From Scatophagus argus (lineage: Eukaryota > Chordata > Actinopteri > Scatophagidae): 64,000 nucleotides of DNA. The stretch spans positions 77,001-141,000 of the forward strand of contig NC_058507.1 in NCBI RefSeq assembly GCF_020382885.2, in the 5' to 3' direction. The notes below the pieces were generated by a model, which ran no database searches, was not told the DNA's origin, and was given only the letters and a program-made list of their open reading frames with translations. The translations under genes and the position numbers were made by a program. Below are positions 60,801 to 64,000 of the stretch, one piece after another. Each line of letters begins with the position of its first letter. The first letter of the stretch is position 1.

Positions 60801-63800
60801 GAATCATGATGGTGGGATGTCTGCTGGATTGTCATGACAACCTGCTATGGAGACACTGCAGCTTGTTTGCCTACACCTTGTTATTCAAACTGTGTGTGTG
60901 TGTGACTGTGTGAGGTTTTAAACCACTCTACTGAGGGCATTTCTACATTGTGAGAACTAACTCTCAGGCCTGGAGAAAAGGTTTAGAAGGCCTGGGTTGG
61001 GGTGTGGGGTTGGGTTTTAAAGGCTGGGGTTGTGGTGTGGGGTTAGATGGCCCGGGTTGGGGGTGTGGGTCGGGTGTAAAAGGCCCATGTTGGGGTGTGC
61101 GGGTGCAGTGTGGGTTGAGTGTAAAAGGCCCGGGTTGAGACATGGGTCAGATTAGGGAAAGCAGTTCAAACTTGTGGTTTGAAGCATGAAGGACAACTCT
61201 GTGTGTGAACACTCGTCAGGCTATTATGGATTAGTGATAAAGTCAGCAGATTACACATCACTGATAGATGAATCTGTTCAATTCTTTAATCAGTCTGTGA
61301 TTAGATGATTCTGTCATTGACACATCTTGAAGTCCAGCCTAATATCAGATTCTCGATAGAATCAGTAGAGTCCTCAGTAGAATCTGCTGTGCTGGTCTGT
61401 GTCCTCTCTGCTTCTGTCCTCCTCCTGCAGCTCGGTCTGTTTTCTTCTGCTGAAATATATTAGATTTTGTTATTAATGTAGCACTCACTCCTTTTTCTCC
61501 ATGAAGTCTGTTAATTAGGCTGGAGGGCTCCAGGGGGATTAGAGCCTGGAGAGGTTTTTAATTTCCAACAGAAACACCAACAGCTGCTGTTAAATTAACC
61601 GACAGACTGTCAGAGAGCTGCCGAAAAACACAGAGCTCAAGTCAGACACTATAGCTTTAGACAAGTCCTTTAGACTAGAACTTTAACTTTAATTCAACAG
61701 ACAAGTCTGTGCTGAGTTCACTGTCTGTCACAGCAGTGGGACAGAGAAGACTGAACATTCTAGAAGAGATAAACAGCCAAAAAGCATTTAAAAATGACAT
61801 TTTATGCTATGAACAAATGAAGTCACAATGAAATAAGAACCTTTGTTTGTTATCATGCAAGTTGTAGTTTTTTTCTGTAATTGTTCTGTTGGTTTGGGGG
61901 CAGCCGTGGCCTAGAGATTGGAGAAGCAGTTTGTGACCGGAGGGTCGCCATTTCATTTCCCCCACCGGACGGGCAGGAAGTGGAGTGATTAATGAGAAAA
62001 AATGCCCCCCCCCCTCCATTAGCCGGCTGATGTGCCCTTGAGCAAGGCACTTAACCCCCCAATATGCTCCCCGGGCGCTTGATGCTGCCCACTGCTCCTG
62101 TGTGTGTTTCACTGCATGTAATTTGCTGGGTGTTGCATGTGTGTGTTCAACTAAGGATGGGTCAAATGCAGAAGATGAATTCAGTGTGTGTATGTAAGAA
62201 TATATGTACTGCCAATAAAGTGATTCTTTATTCTGATTGTTAAGATGAAGGTTTGAGTCAGAAGATAATGAACTCCAGGAAGTCACTTCATTTTATCAGA
62301 CTAACAAAAGAATTAAATGTTAAACGAAGTTGGACAGGAAGTGATGTCATGACTTCCAGTAAAAACTCCAAGAAGGTAAGGTAAGCACAAAATGTAAAGT
62401 TTGTGCGGCTTCCTGGGAGGACAAAGCTGATCAAACACCAAACACACCATCTTCAATCAGCTGTCAGCTGACTGGGGGGGTGAATTTGGCAGCTCATTTG
62501 TGGTGAACTGCCCCTTTAACTGGTCATGTTAAAGGTCAGAGGAGATTCCTTTCATTGACTCCCATCCTCCTCACCCCTTACCCCTTTGGACTTCGCATCC
62601 TCCCCCATCATTCTACTTCTCCTCTACACTAATTAAAGATCCCTTCATTTTCTTCTCACCCAACCCCCCCCCCAATGTACGCTTTCCATCCGACCTGTTC
62701 CAGGTGGAAACGTTGCTCCATTATTCCTCCTCGTTGGACTGTATAAATCACAAAGTGAGCAATCTTTGTTCTGTCTCAGAGAGGGTAGTGGGACGCCGTG
62801 TTGGGACACAGTCTGTTAAACTTGTTGTTGTGTTACACGTGTGTCCTGATCACCCCGCTCTGGGCCAACATCGTGCCGCTGTGGTTTGGTTCAGGTCTTT
62901 TTCACAGCAGTGTTCTGAGATTTCCTCATGTTCAAAGTCCAGGCAGGTTAGTTTTATTACCTCCTTCCCCTCCTCCCCTTTTTCATTGACCTTAACTCCT
63001 CATGTTAAAGGTCACCTCCTCGTCGCTCCTGCTTACTGATCATCTCATTTGGAAATTATTCTGATTAATAAGTCGGGCGGCTCTTTTGAAGCGTCTCCTC
63101 TGGCCCGGCTGGAAAAGACACATATTGACTTTCTGGGTTTGGTTTCTCTTTTGATGTAGCACTTTAAACTCACAGACCTTGAGGGCTTTAATTAGCATAG
63201 AGGAGGAGGAGGTCAGCATCAGGTCTGTAATCCCTGCTGGAGCCGACCTCGAAGCGTTCTGACACCATCAGCCCACAGGTTCAGTTCAGCAGCTGCAGCT
63301 CTGTGACCAGGAGGAAACAGGAGGTGCAGGAGGAGGAAGAGGAGGTGGCAGGAGGGAGGAGTAACTTTGTGCAATCGTTTGTTGCGGCTGAACTGAACAG
63401 CAGGTTTAACATCTGTGTTGTCTTTCAACACTTGGTGTTGGTAGCTCAGTTTGAGCAGCTCCTACACCTGCTGCTCCATCCGCACACTCATTTGAGCACA
63501 TCACCCACCCCATCTCTTTCACTTCTCTACAGAAAAACATGTTGTCCTGCTGCCGAATTAACTGCTTCGTACTGAACTGAAGCGCAGCTGCTGAACTCCC
63601 ACAGTGCACCTGGAGCTGCAGTCCAGAAGCCGACTGTGTGATGAATCAATTGAATGCTCATTATGAAGTGTGTTGACTCTCATGTTCGTTAATTAGTCAA
63701 TTAGTTTATTAATCCTTTGTTCAAGCAGCATGCAGTAAAACACAAATGGTTCAAACACAGTCAATGGTCCTGCTCTGACTTTAATAGTCCTAAATCTTCA

Positions 63801-64000
63801 GGATGATTGGCTGATTGACAGCCCTCATAACCAATGAGAGTTGACAGTCCTTCGCTGTCCTCATCTCTCACATTGATCTTTTGTTCTGTGATCGGCCTGT
63901 GTGTTTTATCCAATCAGGAGGAGCAGTTGAAGCTTCAGAGAGAGACAGGTGGAGCTTTGGAGGTCAGTCAGCCACTGGAGGCAGAGCTACAGGTGCTACA
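37921..64000 (+). CDS. mipol1: MIPOL1 (mirror-image polydactyly 1 homologue), 3' end outside window
   Basis: Twelve exons join in phase: 37921-38027, 38535-38626, 44763-44838, 45026-45069, 45807-46065, 48079-48196, 48283-48388, 51338-51464, 53603-53636, 53756-53926, 60701-60754, 63918 to the edge (about 423 codons). The diagnostic blocks match human MIPOL1 in order: NISFLLKELDTLRDVNKK, EEVIAAQKERDQALMSRLLL, NEERDEAVLCARQL, MDITAQEMKAVMEERDGS, then CKQLEQDL. The product is a predicted coiled-coil protein. Human MIPOL1 was named from a translocation in mirror-image polydactyly and is reported as a tumour-suppressor-like factor; its molecular role is poorly known. The N-terminal exons (MASGRAEDVQFALQRAKKKI onward) and the Ser/Pro/Arg-rich exon 45807-46065 are not recognisable in the human sequence and are supported only by splice sites, phase and open frame. 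The alternative donors after exons 2 and 7 are described in the findings. Confidence 0.85.
38340..38384. repeat. (GT)n microsatellite
   Basis: About 20 GT units with one GTTT interruption, in mipol1 intron 1. Confidence 0.9.
39075..39225. repeat. Trinucleotide-rich tract (CAC/TAC/TACT)
   Basis: A mixed array of CCA, CTA, TAC and TATTA units in mipol1 intron 2. Open reading frames across it are composed of Thr/Ser/Tyr runs and are not genes. Confidence 0.7.
40450..40582. repeat. (CT)n-(CTCC)n-(CA)n compound microsatellite
   Basis: About 90 bases of pure pyrimidine (TCTCTC, CCCTCT units) continue into CA repeats. Confidence 0.9.
40975..41312. repeat. GATGAGAGGTGGAGCGAGG minisatellite
   Basis: About 14 copies of two interleaved unit lengths: a short unit of about 18-19 bases, and a longer one of about 27-28 that adds GAGAGAGT. 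Variation is mainly at AGCGAGG versus AGCAAGG. It creates spurious open frames on both strands. Confidence 0.9.
41495..41665. repeat. Dispersed teleost repeat candidate
   Basis: The stretch with CCCACTGTACAATAGTGGAG, GAGAGCTGCCATCTTGTTCT and GTGCAGTAGTGATCAGGAGG resembles a dispersed non-coding repeat seen in many fish genomes. Class unknown. Confidence 0.3.
43270..43998 (+). mobile_element. LINE 3' end (L2/Maui-like), RT C-terminus plus 3' UTR
   Basis: A frameshifted reading with SILTNCVTVWW, then KTVQRIAGTPLPAIEG, SSHPTHRLFSLLPSGMRFRS and RTSRLRNSFF: the C-terminal region of the same LINE family as at 48965-50850. It ends in a long non-coding tail, CCTGTACCTGTACATGCGCA then TGACAGTAAAGTTATATC and TCTAATCTA repeats. 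5'-truncated copy in mipol1 intron 2. Confidence 0.7.
45150..45760 (-). mobile_element. Degenerate non-LTR reverse-transcriptase fragment
   Basis: On the minus strand, a reading near 45500-45560 gives DVPQGSILGPLLLL, the conserved RT motif before the catalytic YADD block. The flanks have stops and frameshifts. It lies in mipol1 intron 4, inverted relative to the gene. Confidence 0.6.
46165..46245 (-). mobile_element. LINE tail fragment, antisense
   Basis: AGATAAGATAAGATGGCACT, TTTATTAGTCCTGCTGCAGG, then GAAAATCTCAAGGATA: an antisense LINE tail with AGATA terminal repeats, in mipol1 intron 5. Confidence 0.5.
46246..48078 (+). other. Rest of mipol1 intron 5
   Basis: No exon is recognised. AT-rich; contains homeobox-motif-rich blocks near 46900-47010 and 47480-47640 (see findings). 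Confidence 0.5.
48389..48512 (+). repeat. GGA-rich purine tract at the start of mipol1 intron 7
   Basis: An almost pure purine stretch (GGAGGAGAAG units) just after the exon 7 donor. It is open in the exon frame and ends in a second donor, GTATGT, in the same phase. Confidence 0.8.
48893..48960 (-). mobile_element. LINE tail fragment, antisense
   Basis: GAAATGAACTTTATTGATCC then CACAGCAGCAGATAAATAAC, directly upstream of the Maui-like LINE. A similar antisense tail lies at 54425-54490. Confidence 0.45.
48965..50850 (+). mobile_element. L2/Maui-like LINE, internally deleted and split by another element
   Basis: In mipol1 intron 7, same strand. Endonuclease C-terminus (AGDFNHANPK-like, then LPLPHLRASDHTTVMLMPAY); linker (RAKQKPWLTREVHRLLRTWN, RTARANLSRGIRKAKRQYST); RT N-terminus (QGIQTITDYK, PDSVRRSLRRTNAWKALGPD). 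The RT palm is missing: the reading jumps near 50290-50315 from ILVPKSS to TLNTRAPQGCVLS with a change of frame. The catalytic FADD block reads FAGD. The thumb region follows (RLAVWCKDSNLCLNVQKMKE, FLGVHIPEDLSWNNN, KAQQRLYFLRKL), ending near ILTSYITVWYG. The first Met has no meaning here. The copy is dead. Confidence 0.85.
49628..49926 (-). mobile_element. Retroelement 3' end, copy 2, nested in the LINE
   Basis: An (AATCAG)3 run, then TTTATTGCCATGTAAGTGAA, GTCTTGGTGATTGGTGCATA and an A-rich centre, ending near GTGGACAGTGAATG. It replaces the join between RDTRNL and QGIQT in the host LINE. Long identical stretches with 35366-35650. Confidence 0.65.
51475..51508. repeat. (CA)n microsatellite after mipol1 exon 8
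   Basis: Begins 10 bases after the GTATGC donor of the exon ending at 51464. Confidence 0.9.
51509..53602 (+). other. mipol1 intron 8, no exon recognised
   Basis: Contains a C-rich tract at 51700-51770, GT arrays at 51965-51987 and 53035-53078, and two motif-dense unexplained blocks (51620-51835 and 52600-52770). Confidence 0.5.
54425..54490 (-). mobile_element. LINE tail fragment, antisense
   Basis: GATAAGAGATAAGATAAGAT, GAACTTTATTGATCCCACAG, then TGGGGAAATTCACTT: a classic antisense LINE 3' end with AGATA-type repeats. Confidence 0.55.
57105..59215 (-). mobile_element. Minus-strand non-LTR retrotransposon (RT domain to 3' UTR)
   Basis: Minus-strand readings run from 59215 down. SNYTPISNLPFLSKILE is followed by a jump (internal deletion) to LLLASDKGLISVLVLSDLSA, FDTIDHCILLHRLEH and GTALNWLQSYLLD. 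Next comes the eroded VPQGS block, then STHFHCYADDTQLYLSIKPD with the YADD catalytic motif near 58400. Past this lie remnants of the C-terminal region (EPLLIKLLCYGTIFRFRSGR) and a long non-coding 3' part ending at AATTTAATTGAAAATAG. Stops and frameshifts are frequent, so it is inactive. Clade unresolved. Confidence 0.8.
58296..58342 (-). mobile_element. 47-base LINE tail nested in the minus-strand LINE
   Basis: GATAGATAGAGATAGATAGA, TACTTTATTGATCCTGAGGG, then AAAGTC: an antisense tail that interrupts the host reading between its LQVCL and KDIK blocks. No clear target duplication is seen. Confidence 0.55.
60960..61140. repeat. G-rich minisatellite, unit about 40 bases
   Basis: Four imperfect units of the type AGGCCCGGGTTGGGGTGTGG with a variable GGGTGTAAA spacer. 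Confidence 0.7.
61895..62240 (+). mobile_element. SINE copy C, near full length
   Basis: tRNA-like head GGCAGCCGTGGCCTAGAGAT with a degraded B box (GGAGGGTCGCC), then the shared body TTAGCCGGCTGATGTGCCCT, CCCCGGGCGCTTGATGCTGC and CTAAGGATGGGTCAAATGCA, and the end CCAATAAAGTGATTCTTTAT. It is the longest of the three copies in the window. Confidence 0.65.

Larger units (their letters stand above)
60755..63917 (+). other. mipol1 intron 11
   Basis: No exon is recognised. Contains a G-rich minisatellite (60960-61140), SINE copy C (61895-62240) and two motif-dense blocks (61470-61625 and 62995-63215). Confidence 0.5.

Noticed and set aside
61895..61960. tRNA gene
   Set aside because: Same reasoning: this is the tRNA-derived head of a SINE with two other copies in the window.
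1..64000. Bacterial operons, ribosome-binding sites, toxin or defence systems
   Set aside because: All recognisable genes are intron-split vertebrate genes; nothing prokaryotic was seen.

Overview
The window is a piece of a fish nuclear chromosome, almost certainly from a spiny-rayed (percomorph-type) teleost. The evidence is intron-rich vertebrate genes with GT/AG junctions, many (CA)n/(GT)n microsatellites, and teleost-style retroelements: Rex3-like and L2/Maui-like LINEs, tRNA-headed SINEs and a Tc1 remnant. I see no prokaryotic features. All exons were assigned by eye from splice signals, reading-frame phase and remembered similarity to the vertebrate proteins. No search was run.

Layout. 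(1) 1-7639, plus strand: the last eleven coding exons of tecpr2, ending in a C-terminal LIR-type motif. (2) 10863-11687, minus strand: ankrd9, coding region in one exon, with a GC-box-rich promoter near 12.0 kb. (3) 15848-20888, plus strand: rcor1 (CoREST), complete in 13 exons. (4) 25942-31534, plus strand: traf3, 13 coding exons plus a probable non-coding first exon ending at 22192. (5) 34752-37360, plus strand: a small three-exon glutaredoxin-like gene of the C5orf63 family. (6) 37921 to the window end, plus strand: mipol1, at least 12 coding exons spread over large introns and cut by the window edge.

Genes 1-4 keep the order and orientation known from human 14q32 (TECPR2, ANKRD9, RCOR1, TRAF3). 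The glutaredoxin-like gene and mipol1 lie elsewhere in human (5q and 14q13), so the right half is a different linkage. The genes do not form one pathway: autophagy/ER export (tecpr2), ubiquitin-ligase adaptor (ankrd9), LSD1 corepressor scaffold (rcor1), NF-kB/interferon signalling adaptor (traf3), thiol-redox fold (glutaredoxin-like) and a coiled-coil protein (mipol1).

The introns of mipol1 hold most of the unexplained sequence. They contain a Maui-like LINE split by a second element, a minus-strand LINE, minisatellites, and several blocks rich in TAATTA-type homeodomain motifs that look like candidate conserved regulatory DNA. The most notable observations are alternative-splicing structures visible in the sequence: a tandemly duplicated in-frame 5' splice site after mipol1 exon 2, an in-frame downstream donor that would add a Glu/Gly-rich segment after mipol1 exon 7, and a small intron separating the last 11 codons of traf3. 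I did not find a convincing undescribed multi-gene system.
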